Source: Jaenimonas drosophilae (lineage: Eukaryota; Euglenozoa; Kinetoplastea; Trypanosomatida; Trypanosomatidae). Taken from it: a DNA stretch of 26,738 nt. Of this stretch, positions 7,509 through 17,465 are shown piece after piece. Position 1 is the first letter of the stretch. Each line of letters begins with the position of its first letter. Under the pieces are notes generated by a model that saw only the letters and a list, made by a program, of their open reading frames with translations, was not told the DNA's origin and ran no database searches. The position numbers were made by a program, and so were the translations under genes. The stretch covers positions 1 through 26,738 of the forward strand of contig JASAON010001436.1 in assembly GCA_030849065.1 (NCBI GenBank), written 5' to 3'.

Positions 7509-10500
7509 TTATGCCAACATGGAATGACTGAGGCTGTCTGTGCGTGTTGGCTTGAGTGCGGAAGAGGCTGCGAGTGCCATTTGTGGGTCCTGGAAGAGGT
7601 CGGCGAACACATCATCCAGCTTGCCGCTGTTGTGGCGTTTGCTCTGCATCAGCAGTTTCCGAATCTCGTTGATTCTTGCCTCCTCGGCGAGTTCGTCATC
7701 CTTGTCATCGGCAAAACTTCCGTGGGCCAACATCCACTCACGCTGCGCATCATCATCTGTACCCCACGCCGGGCCATTTGGGTGCTCTTGGCGGTAGGTC
7801 GTCTGGATGAGTTCCACCGCTGAAGATAGGTCGGCAGCCTGATGTGCTTCAAGGAGATCATTGGCGATCTCCAGCTCCGTGAGCTTCCGCATGAGCTTCC
7901 GGTAGAAGGAGCGGCGGCTGTTCCTCCACTCAACCACCTCACGCACCACGCCCACTGCCTTCATCCGCACCGGAGTGTCATGGAGATCAGCGAAGCGCAC
8001 CGCAACATCGCGATACTGCGAGAGCCGCTGCGCATCCACGGCCTCGCGTGAGGTGCTGGCAGTGGTGGGCGTACCCTTCGCCTCCTCCTCCCCGCAGCGC
8101 CGCATCAAATCGCGCACGTCGCCCTCGCGGAACTTAATCTCCACGACTCCCGCGGGCTCCAGTACGCCACCACGTGCGGTGCTATCACAGTACATCTCCA
8201 CCACACCGTTGTGATTGATCACGGGGTCTACCACGACCCACGCCCCACCGCGGAGCTCGCCATGCGGGGGAATATGAATGAATACCGGCGCGGTGTAGGT
8301 GCGCAGGTTATCCACGATCGAGGCACCAAACTTCAGAATCTCATCAAACATGTCGCGCATGCCGCCCGAAAAACCGCGCCAGTTGGCAAAGATGAAACAC
8401 GGAAGACGTTCACGATGAAAATCATCAATGGCATCGGCGGTCTTGCGTGCGCTGTCGGGGAACCACACTTGGCCTGCCTGGGCAACGAAGCTCGATGTGC
8501 TCGTGGGGTCGGCGGGGTCGGCGGGATCAAACTTCTTTGAGAGGCGCGTCTCAACCACAATGATGCCGCAGGGAATGCCGCCCAACGTGGCTCGTCCGGC
8601 AACAACCGACTTCGCCCAGCCCTCGAGCGTCTCGCTCCACGATCCATGATCAAAGAGGCCGAGCTGCTGATCGCTGCAGCCGTTGATGAGCCAACGTGGG
8701 TCGTAGGGCGTGTTCGGCTGTGGGGTATAGCCTACATCGCGGTCAATGGGATCCTCCTTCGGCCAGAGAAGGCGCTGAGGCCGGCAGCGGCGTGCGTGCA
8801 CGATGGGCGGAACATAATCCAGCCACTGCAGCAACGTCTTGGCGCTGCCGTAGTCGGTGCGGGTGGACCAGTGTGTGATGCCGTTGGGCACCATAATCTG
8901 CCGCCCGCCAAGCTGGCTGTTGTCCAGGTACACATCCTTGCCAAGAAGGCGGTTAAGCGCGCCGGCACCGGTGAGGATGAGCGGGCTATCGTTGGTCTGA
9001 ATGACGCGCCTGCCGAGGCGGTTCAAATAGGCGCCGATGCCAACACTGCGGCCGGAAACAACGCTGATGGTGGGAATTTCGCTGTAGTTCTTTGACATCT
9101 CCCCCGCCACCAAACCCGACCCGCGGAGGTTCTCAACGCCGAGGTACTCATCGGGTGCACCGACGATTCCCTGGAGGATATAGCGCCGCTCGCCATCCAC
9201 CTCCACCATCTCCACCGCCATCTCCACCTTCTTGGCGGTGAGCTCCTCATAGTCTCGCTCACGGAGGTACAGATAATCAATCATCTTGGTCGGCGTGAAT
9301 TGCACCAAAAAACGCTTCTTCAGCTCCGCGCAGAGACCAAGTCGCGCACCGCTATTGGCGCTGAGGTACACAAAGGGAAGACCTTGCGAGCGCGCGAGAA
9401 CGCTCGCTGCGCGGAACACGCGATCCTCAATCACCGAGAAGGAACCTGATTGATGCGTGATGTCGTTGGCCACGAGCACAACACGGCGTGTGGGTGCGGC
9501 ACCTCCCTCCAGACGGAAATACTTGGGCGGGGCGTACTCCAGAATCCATGCCACCATCCCACATGGCGCCGATGAGCTCGCCGTCGTCAGATTTTCACCA
9601 TCCTCACCAAGGAAGAGTTGTGTGCAGGCAAAAGGCTCAACGGGAGCTACCTCCGCGTGATTCAGGCCTCGCATGCGGCACATTCCCCGCCACTCCTTTC
9701 GCACCAACAAACCAATCAGCGCTGGCCAGTCGTGGCAGTAGGTGGTGCCGGTGGCGCGCGCCTGCAGCCGCTTGACGTTGGTGGCGCTCAGCTCAGGATA
9801 GGCTCCAAGGACCTTCTTGCTCCCGACAATGGCAGAGGAGCTCTCCGAGGTGCCGAAGCGGTAGTCCTCAAAGGCGGATGAGCTGGGGGGTTCACCATGC
9901 GGGAGGAGCTCACGCAGGGCGACGAGCTTCGCAATCGTCCGACGCATCGACTTGGCTGGTGCGATGAGTGGGCTGGAGGGGTTCACATCCACCAAGATGT
10001 CGCTGCTGCTGGGCACCTGGGTGAGAACCACATCCTCCGAGGTCTCGGCGCGGTGGAGATACACGAGCCCACCTTCGATAGTTTCGTAGTAGAGATGCAC
10101 GGTGATGCCGTAGCCCGATGGGCTGCTCACAATGACGCGCATTGGGATCAAGCCGCTCGCGGTGCGCACCTGGAAGGAGAGCTCCACCTCACTCACTCCG
10201 AGGGCGATCATCTTTTGCTTGTACGGACTGGCCACAGCGGCGAGGAGCTTGTGCAGGGAGCTCACATCAAAGGTGAGCTCAATGAGCTTAACATAAACGT
10301 GGTTGCTCGGGGGAAAGGCAAGTGTGGGGTCGTCGTGGGCCACCTCGAGCGCGGCCAAGCACTTGGCCAGCATGTGGCCGCCATCAACGTCGGTGGCCTC
10401 GGTCCATGGCGCGAGGCCCATCTCGCGCGGGGTGACGGCAACGCGAGCGAAGAATCGGCTCTCCACCGCCGCCGCACGGGCCCGACGCGGTGTGGCGCGG

Positions 10501-13500
10501 AATAGATGCACGTCCTTGTAGGGGGTGGGGTACATGGAAACGTTGAAGTTGGCGAGACGGTCGAGCTCCAGCCGCCGTGCGGATTGCGGGAGTACGTTGC
10601 GCAGGAGCTTATCTTCTTCAAAGCCAAAGTGGGGCTCCGGCCGACGGAAAGTGAACATGTGTGGCCCGTCTTGCATGCCGTGGACGACGAAGAAGATGGT
10701 GCGGAGGTTCTCGTGGAGGTCAATCGCCTCCATCGACTGCCGCAACGCATCGCGGCACAACTCACTCGTTGTGTTCTGCGTTGATTGGCGAGAAATGCAG
10801 AAAAAGATGGTTGCGGAGGTGCTGGTGCGCGCGCGGTGGCTGAGTACGCTATCGAATGAGTGCGCCAAGCCGCTGTACAGCTGCGGAACCTCCATAAAGA
10901 CCATGCTCATGCCATCACCAACAAAATCATCGGCGGCGCGCATGGGATCGGTGGCTCCCCCCGATATGTTGAGGTCCTCAGCGCCGTCGTCTCCCTCCTC
11001 CCGCATCGCCTCCACGCGATAGGTGCCGTACCAGTTGCCTCCGCTCTTGAAGACATCGAGATCAACGAGGCTGCACTCGCCAAGGTACTCACGACGAATG
11101 AAGAGCTCCAAGCACACCTGCGTGAGGTGGGAGGCCTGGCGATCAAACATGATGGAACAGAGGAGGTCGTAGCTGTAGCCGCCCTGCATGAGCTCACTGA
11201 GTGAGCCTGCCTCCAAATCTCGCACGAGGAGGGCCTTGCGCTCGGTGAGAGACGGCAGGGAGCACTGCCGCAGAAGATAGCGCGTCTGAAGCAACAGAGA
11301 ACCGTAGCTGTAGCTGTGAAGCTGGACGAGAGTGGCGAGGGTGGTTTGCATCGACTTGAGGAGTACGTTGTTGCTCTCTAGGTAGGAGAGGATGCCCTTG
11401 ATGACGTCGTGGTGGCATTCTTGGTGATGGGCAAAGTCCCGCTGGAACACCTCCGCGCTGGTCTCGCAGCTCGCCCGCAATCGCTCCATCGCCTCCTGCC
11501 TGCTGCAATCGTCGAAGGGCCGCTCCATCTCGACGTATGTGTTTATGATGGCATCAAAGATGGCCTTCTGCTTGCCGGTAGGGGATTGATGATCGGGATG
11601 ATGGATCGATTCCTCGCTGAGGTACGAAACGCGCACGGCCTGCAGCCGCACAGATGATAAGAAGAGTGAGGTGAGGTCCTCGAACACACCGGCGAGGCGC
11701 ACGTCGAGTGGTATCTCCTTGACGTGATATCCCTGAAGGAGGTTCCAGAGCGTCTCTGCCGCCCGGGATGCGCGCGTTGCCCCGTCGGGGCGGACGAAGT
11801 CACCCTCGCCGAGCACCTCACACGGCCACGGCTGAACATTCTCCATCGGCCGCAGCACCTTGCTCGGGTCGTCCGGGGTTATTTCCGCGAGCAACGAGCC
11901 CATGGCGATGGTCGAGCCCGCCACCGCACGATGATGAAGAATACCGTTGGTGGATGCGCGCAGCGGGAGGATCATCTTCATCACCTCCACCTCCGCGTAC
12001 GTTCCACCCTCGTTGACGTGGCCTTCATCGGCGATGATGTAGCGCACAAGCCGGCCAGGAACGCTGGCGAGGAGCTTCGTTGGATCGAGGTCGCCCGTGA
12101 GGTTCGTAACTTTGCCGCCAACGGTGATGCGCAGGCTGCTCGGGTCCTTCTCGACGTAGGCCACGACGGTCTTTGCAGCAATCGTGAGCTGCAGCGCACC
12201 GGACTTGAGGAGGCGGTAGGGCACGACGACGGTGCTGCCGTTGAGGGTAACGGCGTACTCCGTCGGGCTTACTTTTCCGCACTGAATGGTGTACTTCTCC
12301 AGCCCGCTGATGTAGCTCTCGACACGGTTGTTGTGAAGGTACTCCGTGGACGGAACGTGGCCTGCGGAGAGGAAGCCAGAGTAGCGCTCCTCGTCGTCAT
12401 TCCATGTCTGGAGGCAACGGAAGATGCTCGCGGCGATGAGAGCAACATGCACGCTGCGCTGCTGCTTCGGTGCCTCTGCCGCTCGCTTGGCAATGAGTCC
12501 GTCGAGCCATGCCGTGCTGACGTCGCACTCACGAAACTCTGGCGTTTCGAGGAGCTCGAGGACGTAGCTGGAGGAGGTGCGAATCTCTCCGCGAATGATC
12601 AAATTGCGCAGCGCGAGGACCATTCCGCGTCGTGCCTCCTCCCGCGTCACCCCGGACGAAAAAATATGGCCAAACTGAGAATCTGCGTACTGGTGAATCT
12701 CACCACCGGAGCTCACGGAGAAGTAGCCCCAGCACTCTTTGCTGTTCTTGAAGGATATCTCTTCCACCTTGCCTGAAGTGGGGCGGAACCCTTCATCGGT
12801 GTCCTCCGCGGTGACACGCACAGCGATGGTGTGGCACTTGGGCTTGAGACTTGTGCGCACCTCAAATTCAATCGGTGTGGTGCCGTAGGGATCCTCACCG
12901 TAGAAGGCGCGTACGTCGGGGATGCGATCGAGACGGATGCCCATGCCAACACAAAGGAGCGCGGCGGGCAAATTAACGCCCGAGATCATCTCTGATACCG
13001 GATGCTCCACCTGAATACGCGGATTCAGCTCGAGGAAGAAGAAATCGTGCGTCGTCTTGTCGTACATGAACTCCACCGTACCGAGGCCGCGGTAGTTAAC
13101 CGCCTTGGCGAGCTGAATGGCACAGGATTCCATGCGCTTGATGATATTAACGTCCACGCCAAAGGCGGGGCCTTCTTCAATGATCTTTTGGTGGCGGCGT
13201 TGTACGCTGCAATCGCGTGTGCGGACGGCGATGCAATTGTCGTAGCAGTCTGCCAGGAGCTGCACCTCGAGATGGCGAACATTATCCAGCATGCGCATCA
13301 CGAAAATGTGGCATCCCTTCACCTCCTCTGACACCGCGAAGTAGTTCGTCTTCACTTCCTCCATCGACGCGCAGCAGCGAATGCCCTTGCCACCGCCACC
13401 CTCCGATGCTTTGAGCATAACCGGAAAACCAATTCGCCGGCACACCTCCTCGCACTCCTCCGGTGTGGTGACGTAGGCCTTATCATAAATCTCCGCATCC

Positions 13501-14069
13501 ACGTCGTACACCCCAGGCGGCAAACGAATGGCATCACCACTCCATGGAACCGTTGGCACCCCATTCGATTGCGCAACGATGGTGCTCGCAATCTTGTCGC
13601 CGAGGGCGAACATAGACTCCTCCGTCGGGCCAAGAAAAACAAGACCGCGCGAAGACTTTAAGCATTCGCGTGGCAGTGCGGGGTTCTCACTCGCATGGCC
13701 CCAGCCGGGATAGATGGCGTCGCACATGTGCTGCGCACAGGTGTGAAGGATGAGATCCACGTTGGCGTAGTTGTTGGTGTTTGGCCCTCCTGGTACGGGT
13801 ATGTGCTGATTGGCGATGCGGATGAATTCGGCGTTGGCCTTGAGATCCTCCGGGGTCGCCATCACCGCAATCTGGATGGCCTCCTCATCACCAATGTGGT
13901 CATAGAGCCACGAGCGAATGGAATCGATGCCCTTCACCGCGGCAAGACCGTTGTTGGCAACGAGAAGTCGGCGAATCTGCTGTGTTGCACCGAGCTCGCT
14001 GCAAAGCTGATCAAGAGACTTGAAACGAAAGCCGCCAGCCTCGCGATCATCCGCAGAGCCGCGCCGCAT
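7509..14069 (-). CDS. ACC: Acetyl-CoA carboxylase, multidomain eukaryotic type
   Basis: This 2186-residue enzyme carboxylates acetyl-CoA to malonyl-CoA for fatty-acid synthesis and elongation. Domain order is complete. Biotin carboxylase (about 30-540) has RLLVANNGLAAVK, the ATP-grasp loop EGGGGKG near 225 and RIQVEHPVSE near 353. The biotin carrier has VMKM with biotinylated Lys698. A long central region (about 740-1470) follows. The carboxyltransferase (about 1480-2050) has VANDITHQSGSF, SANSGARLGL and FANWRGFSGGMRDM near 1900. Length matches the family's usual 2100-2300 residues. No mitochondrial presequence is visible, so the cytosol is likely. The biotin-carboxylase start reads AAVKGIDSIRSW, diverging from the usual AAVKCMRSIRRW. 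The ATG at 14069 is preferred: a strong CTAG acceptor lies 86 bases upstream, and the in-frame codons before it contain no other ATG. Confidence 0.98.
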   Translation of the reverse strand: MRRGSADDREAGGFRFKSLDQLCSELGATQQIRRLLVANNGLAAVKGIDSIRSWLYDHIGDEEAIQIAVMATPEDLKANAEFIRIANQHIPVPGGPNTNNYANVDLILHTCAQHMCDAIYPGWGHASENPALPRECLKSSRGLVFLGPTEESMFALGDKIASTIVAQSNGVPTVPWSGDAIRLPPGVYDVDAEIYDKAYVTTPEECEEVCRRIGFPVMLKASEGGGGKGIRCCASMEEVKTNYFAVSEEVKGCHIFVMRMLDNVRHLEVQLLADCYDNCIAVRTRDCSVQRRHQKIIEEGPAFGVDVNIIKRMESCAIQLAKAVNYRGLGTVEFMYDKTTHDFFFLELNPRIQVEHPVSEMISGVNLPAALLCVGMGIRLDRIPDVRAFYGEDPYGTTPIEFEVRTSLKPKCHTIAVRVTAEDTDEGFRPTSGKVEEISFKNSKECWGYFSVSSGGEIHQYADSQFGHIFSSGVTREEARRGMVLALRNLIIRGEIRTSSSYVLELLETPEFRECDVSTAWLDGLIAKRAAEAPKQQRSVHVALIAASIFRCLQTWNDDEERYSGFLSAGHVPSTEYLHNNRVESYISGLEKYTIQCGKVSPTEYAVTLNGSTVVVPYRLLKSGALQLTIAAKTVVAYVEKDPSSLRITVGGKVTNLTGDLDPTKLLASVPGRLVRYIIADEGHVNEGGTYAEVEVMKMILPLRASTNGILHHRAVAGSTIAMGSLLAEITPDDPSKVLRPMENVQPWPCEVLGEGDFVRPDGATRASRAAETLWNLLQGYHVKEIPLDVRLAGVFEDLTSLFLSSVRLQAVRVSYLSEESIHHPDHQSPTGKQKAIFDAIINTYVEMERPFDDCSRQEAMERLRASCETSAEVFQRDFAHHQECHHDVIKGILSYLESNNVLLKSMQTTLATLVQLHSYSYGSLLLQTRYLLRQCSLPSLTERKALLVRDLEAGSLSELMQGGYSYDLLCSIMFDRQASHLTQVCLELFIRREYLGECSLVDLDVFKSGGNWYGTYRVEAMREEGDDGAEDLNISGGATDPMRAADDFVGDGMSMVFMEVPQLYSGLAHSFDSVLSHRARTSTSATIFFCISRQSTQNTTSELCRDALRQSMEAIDLHENLRTIFFVVHGMQDGPHMFTFRRPEPHFGFEEDKLLRNVLPQSARRLELDRLANFNVSMYPTPYKDVHLFRATPRRARAAAVESRFFARVAVTPREMGLAPWTEATDVDGGHMLAKCLAALEVAHDDPTLAFPPSNHVYVKLIELTFDVSSLHKLLAAVASPYKQKMIALGVSEVELSFQVRTASGLIPMRVIVSSPSGYGITVHLYYETIEGGLVYLHRAETSEDVVLTQVPSSSDILVDVNPSSPLIAPAKSMRRTIAKLVALRELLPHGEPPSSSAFEDYRFGTSESSSAIVGSKKVLGAYPELSATNVKRLQARATGTTYCHDWPALIGLLVRKEWRGMCRMRGLNHAEVAPVEPFACTQLFLGEDGENLTTASSSAPCGMVAWILEYAPPKYFRLEGGAAPTRRVVLVANDITHQSGSFSVIEDRVFRAASVLARSQGLPFVYLSANSGARLGLCAELKKRFLVQFTPTKMIDYLYLRERDYEELTAKKVEMAVEMVEVDGERRYILQGIVGAPDEYLGVENLRGSGLVAGEMSKNYSEIPTISVVSGRSVGIGAYLNRLGRRVIQTNDSPLILTGAGALNRLLGKDVYLDNSQLGGRQIMVPNGITHWSTRTDYGSAKTLLQWLDYVPPIVHARRCRPQRLLWPKEDPIDRDVGYTPQPNTPYDPRWLINGCSDQQLGLFDHGSWSETLEGWAKSVVAGRATLGGIPCGIIVVETRLSKKFDPADPADPTSTSSFVAQAGQVWFPDSARKTADAIDDFHRERLPCFIFANWRGFSGGMRDMFDEILKFGASIVDNLRTYTAPVFIHIPPHGELRGGAWVVVDPVINHNGVVEMYCDSTARGGVLEPAGVVEIKFREGDVRDLMRRCGEEEAKGTPTTASTSREAVDAQRLSQYRDVAVRFADLHDTPVRMKAVGVVREVVEWRNSRRSFYRKLMRKLTELEIANDLLEAHQAADLSSAVELIQTTYRQEHPNGPAWGTDDDAQREWMLAHGSFADDKDDELAEEARINEIRKLLMQSKRHNSGKLDDVFADLFQDPQMALAASSALKPTRTDSLSHSMLA

Positions 14070-14154
14070 CGTCAACGCGAGTATGAGATGATGGTGATGA
14101 AGAAGAAGAAGATCTCAATATGTGCGACGGTGTACTAATACAAACACACCGCGA

Positions 14155-14177
14155 CTAGAAAACGAAAAAAGAAACGT
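14155..14177 (-). promoter_or_regulatory. Trans-splice acceptor for acetyl-CoA carboxylase
   Basis: The minus strand reads CGTTTCTTTTTTCGTTTTCTAG with the G at 14155. It predicts a 5' UTR of about 85 bases. Confidence 0.65.
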
Positions 14178-14816
14178 TCGTTAAGCTTGCAGATCAATCC
14201 GGCTACACTAAGTGCAGATCGATGCACCACAATCTAGAGACAACATCAACATACAGAAGAAGCGCATCATTGATCATCATCACGTGCACCGTTGAACTGA
14301 ACAAGAGATACGTACGCAAATAAAACGATGGAGATGGAATTTCCTCTGAGCAGAATGAAGTGACATCACGATGGACCTGCATCTCCCCGTACGATGCTGC
14401 CATCGGTACTCCTGTGTAGTGTGTGCAGGGCACATCATCTATACCAGATAGGAGCTGACATCATCATCCAATGAATGTGTCCCAGAAGAGCTATGTGTAT
14501 GAGCAGCGACGTATCGAAAATATGCAGGTTGATGCATCCAGAAATACAAGTACAATCACTCCACGTCATTGACAGCGACAGCGGAGCCATGGCTCATGGC
14601 ATGTGGTTAGAGAAGAAGGTACTGCCACAGACCATGAATGTTGCAACAGCAACGCACACATTGCCTCAACATGATCTGACAAACTTCAACAAGAACAGAG
14701 ATGGCAATGCACCTTCATCAGCAGAAGCGTGTGTCGTGAAACATCCTTCACGGCGAGATGGTGGAGCCCCTTCATTTCATCACCCTGCACAAACACACAC
14801 ACACACACAGGGCCCA
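14178..14816. other. Intergenic spacer upstream of acetyl-CoA carboxylase
   Basis: About 640 bases with no supportable gene on either strand. It should hold the 3' UTR of the gene at 14817. An AC microsatellite lies at 14793-14809. A plus-strand frame across 14475-14933 is open but has no recognisable family and overlaps the real gene antisense. Confidence 0.5.
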
Positions 14817-16013
14817 TCAAAGCTCATCGATGAAGATATGGATCATCTCCACATGTGGTGCAGGTTGGCTGCCCAGCGATGCAAAGCTCACACGTCGTGG
14901 AGCTCCGCCCCTCCTTCGTTGGTGGGAAGCTGAGGTTGGAGCTAAAGCATCCAGACTCTGCGGCTTCTGTGTCGCATCGCCATCGGCACATGCATCGTCG
15001 GGTAGGCAGCAGGAATGCGTTAGTGCCCGTTCTCGCACTGCCATGAGCCACGTGGTGAAGAAGCGGCGATAGAGCTGACGTGCCACGTTCGCTCGTAGCA
15101 TGCGATATCTGTAGTACATGCATGATGTAGAGCATCCTCCGCTGCGATGAGTAGTAGCATCCGCAGCGTTGACCGCCCACAATCTGCGTGAGGGAATGGC
15201 TTTGAGAGAGTGCGTGTGTGTTGCTGGAGACCGCCGTACGACGGCATCTGCGGTGACGGTCTGTTCGACGGTGGTGGTGGATGAACACATCAACACGGCC
15301 GCCGCAGACTCACGGAACGGTGCATGGCGTTCCATGCAGCTCCTCTTTTTCGTGTGTTGCTCCATCGGCCGATGATCAGTTTCCGCCGATGCACGTTGAG
15401 GTACATCCTTCACAACGCTGGAGCGATGCGAGTCCTCAAGTACATGGGGCACATCATCTGGATGTGATGGAGCCTTGATGGGCTGATTGCCACCTTCACG
15501 CCTCTGTTCCTCCGTTGCTGACTTCACTTCTCCATTACGACACGGAAGGCTTGGTTGTGATGATGAAAGCCCTGAACGCCAGAGTCGCTTGTGTAGCGGT
15601 GTGCATCGTGAGTGCGGGCGAAGCGCTCGTCGGATGCTCAGGGCAGCCTCGATCAATGCTCGCTCCTCTTCTTCACGCTCATGGCGCTTTACACGAATAG
15701 CGGCACGCAAGACCTCCACCGATTTCATGGTGCGAGCGATGAACTCAATCGACGAGGTACGTGAAGGATTGCAGCCTGACGTCTTCGCGGCCTCAAGCTG
15801 ATGCACAAACGAGTGCTCATCACGCGATGCTTGAGCGCATGCATGATGATGGCTGGACAATTCCGTGAAGGAATCTGCATCACCTTCTTCCACATGATAC
15901 GAAGAATGTTCGATACGCCTAACGTGCGGATCAAGATAGAACTGATCTCGCATGAAGAGTAGTGGCAGCTGTAGCATCGGCAGAGGCTCCACAGAATCAT
16001 GAGAAGGGATCAT
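14817..16013 (-). CDS. Unrecognised basic low-complexity protein
   Basis: The protein is 398 residues from the ATG at 16013 (MIPSHDSVEPLPM). The longer frame from 16070 runs through a CT tract and TGTAG (G at 16028) or CTGTAG (G at 16021). An acceptor there places the true start at 16013, with a leader under 20 bases. The sequence is rich in Arg, His, Ser and Thr. A charged helix at about residues 90-130 has IARTMKSVEVLRAAIRVKRH, then EEEERALIEAALSIRRAL. The middle is disordered. Near residue 310 a second basic/aromatic helix contains YYRYRMLRANVARQLYRRFF followed by TTWLMAVRERAL. That segment resembles the aromatic/basic helices of cytoskeletal or IQ-like proteins, but no family was recognised. 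Continuous length supports coding. Confidence 0.65.
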   Translation of the reverse strand: MIPSHDSVEPLPMLQLPLLFMRDQFYLDPHVRRIEHSSYHVEEGDADSFTELSSHHHACAQASRDEHSFVHQLEAAKTSGCNPSRTSSIEFIARTMKSVEVLRAAIRVKRHEREEEERALIEAALSIRRALRPHSRCTPLHKRLWRSGLSSSQPSLPCRNGEVKSATEEQRREGGNQPIKAPSHPDDVPHVLEDSHRSSVVKDVPQRASAETDHRPMEQHTKKRSCMERHAPFRESAAAVLMCSSTTTVEQTVTADAVVRRSPATHTHSLKAIPSRRLWAVNAADATTHRSGGCSTSCMYYRYRMLRANVARQLYRRFFTTWLMAVRERALTHSCCLPDDACADGDATQKPQSLDALAPTSASHQRRRGGAPRRVSFASLGSQPAPHVEMIHIFIDEL

Positions 16014-16020
16014 CTTTCCG

Positions 16021-16050
16021 CTACAGCCTACACAAGAAGAAAATAATGAG
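16021..16050 (-). promoter_or_regulatory. Trans-splice acceptor inside the longer open frame
   Basis: The minus strand reads CTCATTATTTTCTTCTTGTG then TAG (G at 16028), with a second CTGTAG (G at 16021). It lies between the far-upstream ATG (16070) and the preferred ATG (16013), so it decides the start. Confidence 0.6.
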
Positions 16051-16177
16051 TGCAGAGGATGAAGATGCATGCATCACGAGAGAGGTTGTGCCACAGGTGT
16101 TGACGTGCAGCACATGTTCTGGCACACAACTTCATGGTTACGTACAGCTTCTACATGACCTAAGGAAAGCAAAAGAC

Positions 16178-16780
16178 TCACGAGGTGCTCTCGACGGATG
16201 GAGCCTGCACCACCGGCGTTGGGCGGATAGAGCACGAGCGAAGCGCCGTCGTCATGCGGTCGATGTCAGCGGTCAATGCGCTGTTCTTATCAATCACAGC
16301 CTGCATCTGATCGTTGGAGCGGGAGATGTTCTTGCTCCACTTCTCCGTGAGCTGTGCCACCACATCCAGTGTTTGTTCTGCCTCTTGCTTCAGCGCCGCC
16401 TCCACCGCCGCACACTGCCGTCGGATGGAACGCCTCGTCCACGCCATCCAATACCACACAATCACGAAGAAGACGATGCATCCGGCCGGAATGGTGTACT
16501 CCTCCTTCCACGAGCGTTGAACAAGATGAGTGGCGTGGCCTTGCATCTTGGCAAAGTCGCCAGCCTTCACCGCCGCGAGGAGCTCATTGGTGGGAAACTG
16601 CTGGCCTTCAGCGGACGCTGTGGTGGCATCCGTCGGGCCAGCAACGGGCGTTGAGGTGGCCTTAGGGTTGGTGTTGGCCGCAGCAGCTGGCTTGCCCTCC
16701 GTGGAAGACGGAGGTGTGGTGGAGCATCGCATCATTCCCGCCATGCGCATCAGCGGCATCGACGCAAGACAGCGGCGCAT
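16178..16780 (-). CDS. Probable mitochondrial single-pass membrane protein with coiled coil
   Basis: The 200-residue protein begins with an Arg/Met-rich, acid-free stretch (MRRCLASMPLMRMAGMMR) typical of a mitochondrial presequence. A Pro/Ala/Thr linker follows. A short helix with NELLAAVKAGDFAKMQGH precedes one hydrophobic segment at about 97-114 (IPAGCIVFFVIVWYWMAW). The basic flank TRRSIRRQ comes next, then an amphipathic helix (about 122-182) likely to form a coiled coil. The topology suggests an inner- or outer-membrane anchor with a soluble helical domain. I do not recognise the family. The only pyrimidine tract close by ends in CAG one base before the ATG (G at 16782), so the leader is nearly absent or a later Met is used; several follow. 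Confidence 0.75.
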   Translation of the reverse strand: MRRCLASMPLMRMAGMMRCSTTPPSSTEGKPAAAANTNPKATSTPVAGPTDATTASAEGQQFPTNELLAAVKAGDFAKMQGHATHLVQRSWKEEYTIPAGCIVFFVIVWYWMAWTRRSIRRQCAAVEAALKQEAEQTLDVVAQLTEKWSKNISRSNDQMQAVIDKNSALTADIDRMTTALRSCSIRPTPVVQAPSVESTS

Positions 16781-16845
16781 GCTGGTTGGATGAACGATAT
16801 AAGAAAAGAGAAGTGATCCTACAATGATCTACATTGATGAGCAGT

Positions 16846-16855
16846 GGGGGGGGGG
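16846..16855. repeat. Ten-base G homopolymer
   Basis: Ten consecutive G lie in the spacer between two genes (C10 on the coding strand). Such runs are prone to slippage or sequencing error. No function is implied. Confidence 0.7.
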
Positions 16856-16935
16856 AACCGATGTGCAACAGTAGCTGGTGACGATACCACAGATGCAGAA
16901 CAAAAATGTTGGAGGTGTTTCACTTATTAGACTTA

Positions 16936-17460
16936 TTAGTGGAGATCCTCCACCAACGCCACCGCTCGCACAGGTGAACCATCACCAGATTGAATGCGCA
17001 GCGGAAGTCCCACGAAGATAAAGCGTTGGCCAAGCAACAATTCCACGTTGATGAGGTTTGTGTACGTGATGATGCCATGCGCAAGCAACTGGTGCTCAGC
17101 CTCTTCCTCCAGAGGACCGGCAACAAACGGTGCGCCGCTCGCCACGATTCGATCCACCACATCTGCCCCAACGGCATCAACAAAGAGAAGACCCGCAGAG
17201 GTGGGAAAGTCATCCGTCGTACGTAGTGCAACGGCTGGTCCGCAAAAGTGTGCGAGCGGTACGTCATCGAGCGTAGCTCCACCCGCGTGCATGTGTACCG
17301 GAGCGTCGACGTGGGTGCCAGTATGTGATCCTAACTCCAGACGACGAAGCTCCCAGCCGTCTGACTCACGTGTACGAACAGTGGTGATGGAGACGGGTGG
17401 ATCCCCTGGGTACACCGGCATGCCATCAAAGAGTGGCACGGAGAGGTCCACCACACGCAT
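16936..17460 (-). CDS. Cyclase/kynurenine-formamidase family metal hydrolase
   Basis: The 174-residue protein carries the family signature (Pfam PF04199). It opens VVDLSVPLFDGMPVYPGDP, then has the metal site SHTGTHVDAPVH (residues 45-56; His46, His50, Asp52, His56), the GGATLDDVPL loop, and the C-terminal LPLRIQSGDGSPVRAVAL strand. Relatives are Zn or Mn hydrolases that open amide or lactam rings, including bacterial kynurenine formamidase KynB and isatin hydrolase. Most are about 205-220 residues, so this one is shorter, mainly between residues 80 and 120. The His of the second metal-binding segment is present (His123), but the nearby Glu of the family's EN motif reads Thr (TN, 134-135). 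The substrate cannot be told. The family is mostly bacterial, so transfer is possible. The start is fixed by a GCGTAG acceptor six bases upstream. Confidence 0.9.
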   Translation of the reverse strand: MRVVDLSVPLFDGMPVYPGDPPVSITTVRTRESDGWELRRLELGSHTGTHVDAPVHMHAGGATLDDVPLAHFCGPAVALRTTDDFPTSAGLLFVDAVGADVVDRIVASGAPFVAGPLEEEAEHQLLAHGIITYTNLINVELLLGQRFIFVGLPLRIQSGDGSPVRAVALVEDLH

Positions 17461-17465
17461 CAGTT

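Noticed and set aside
11724..12776. 350-codon plus-strand open frame
   Set aside because: It lies wholly antisense to the conserved biotin-carboxylase/carrier part of acetyl-CoA carboxylase. It has no recognisable domain and is explained by GC-rich codon bias.
14475..14933. 152-codon plus-strand frame
   Set aside because: No family signature. It overlaps the end of the minus-strand gene and contains an AC microsatellite. It is also against the direction of the transcription unit.
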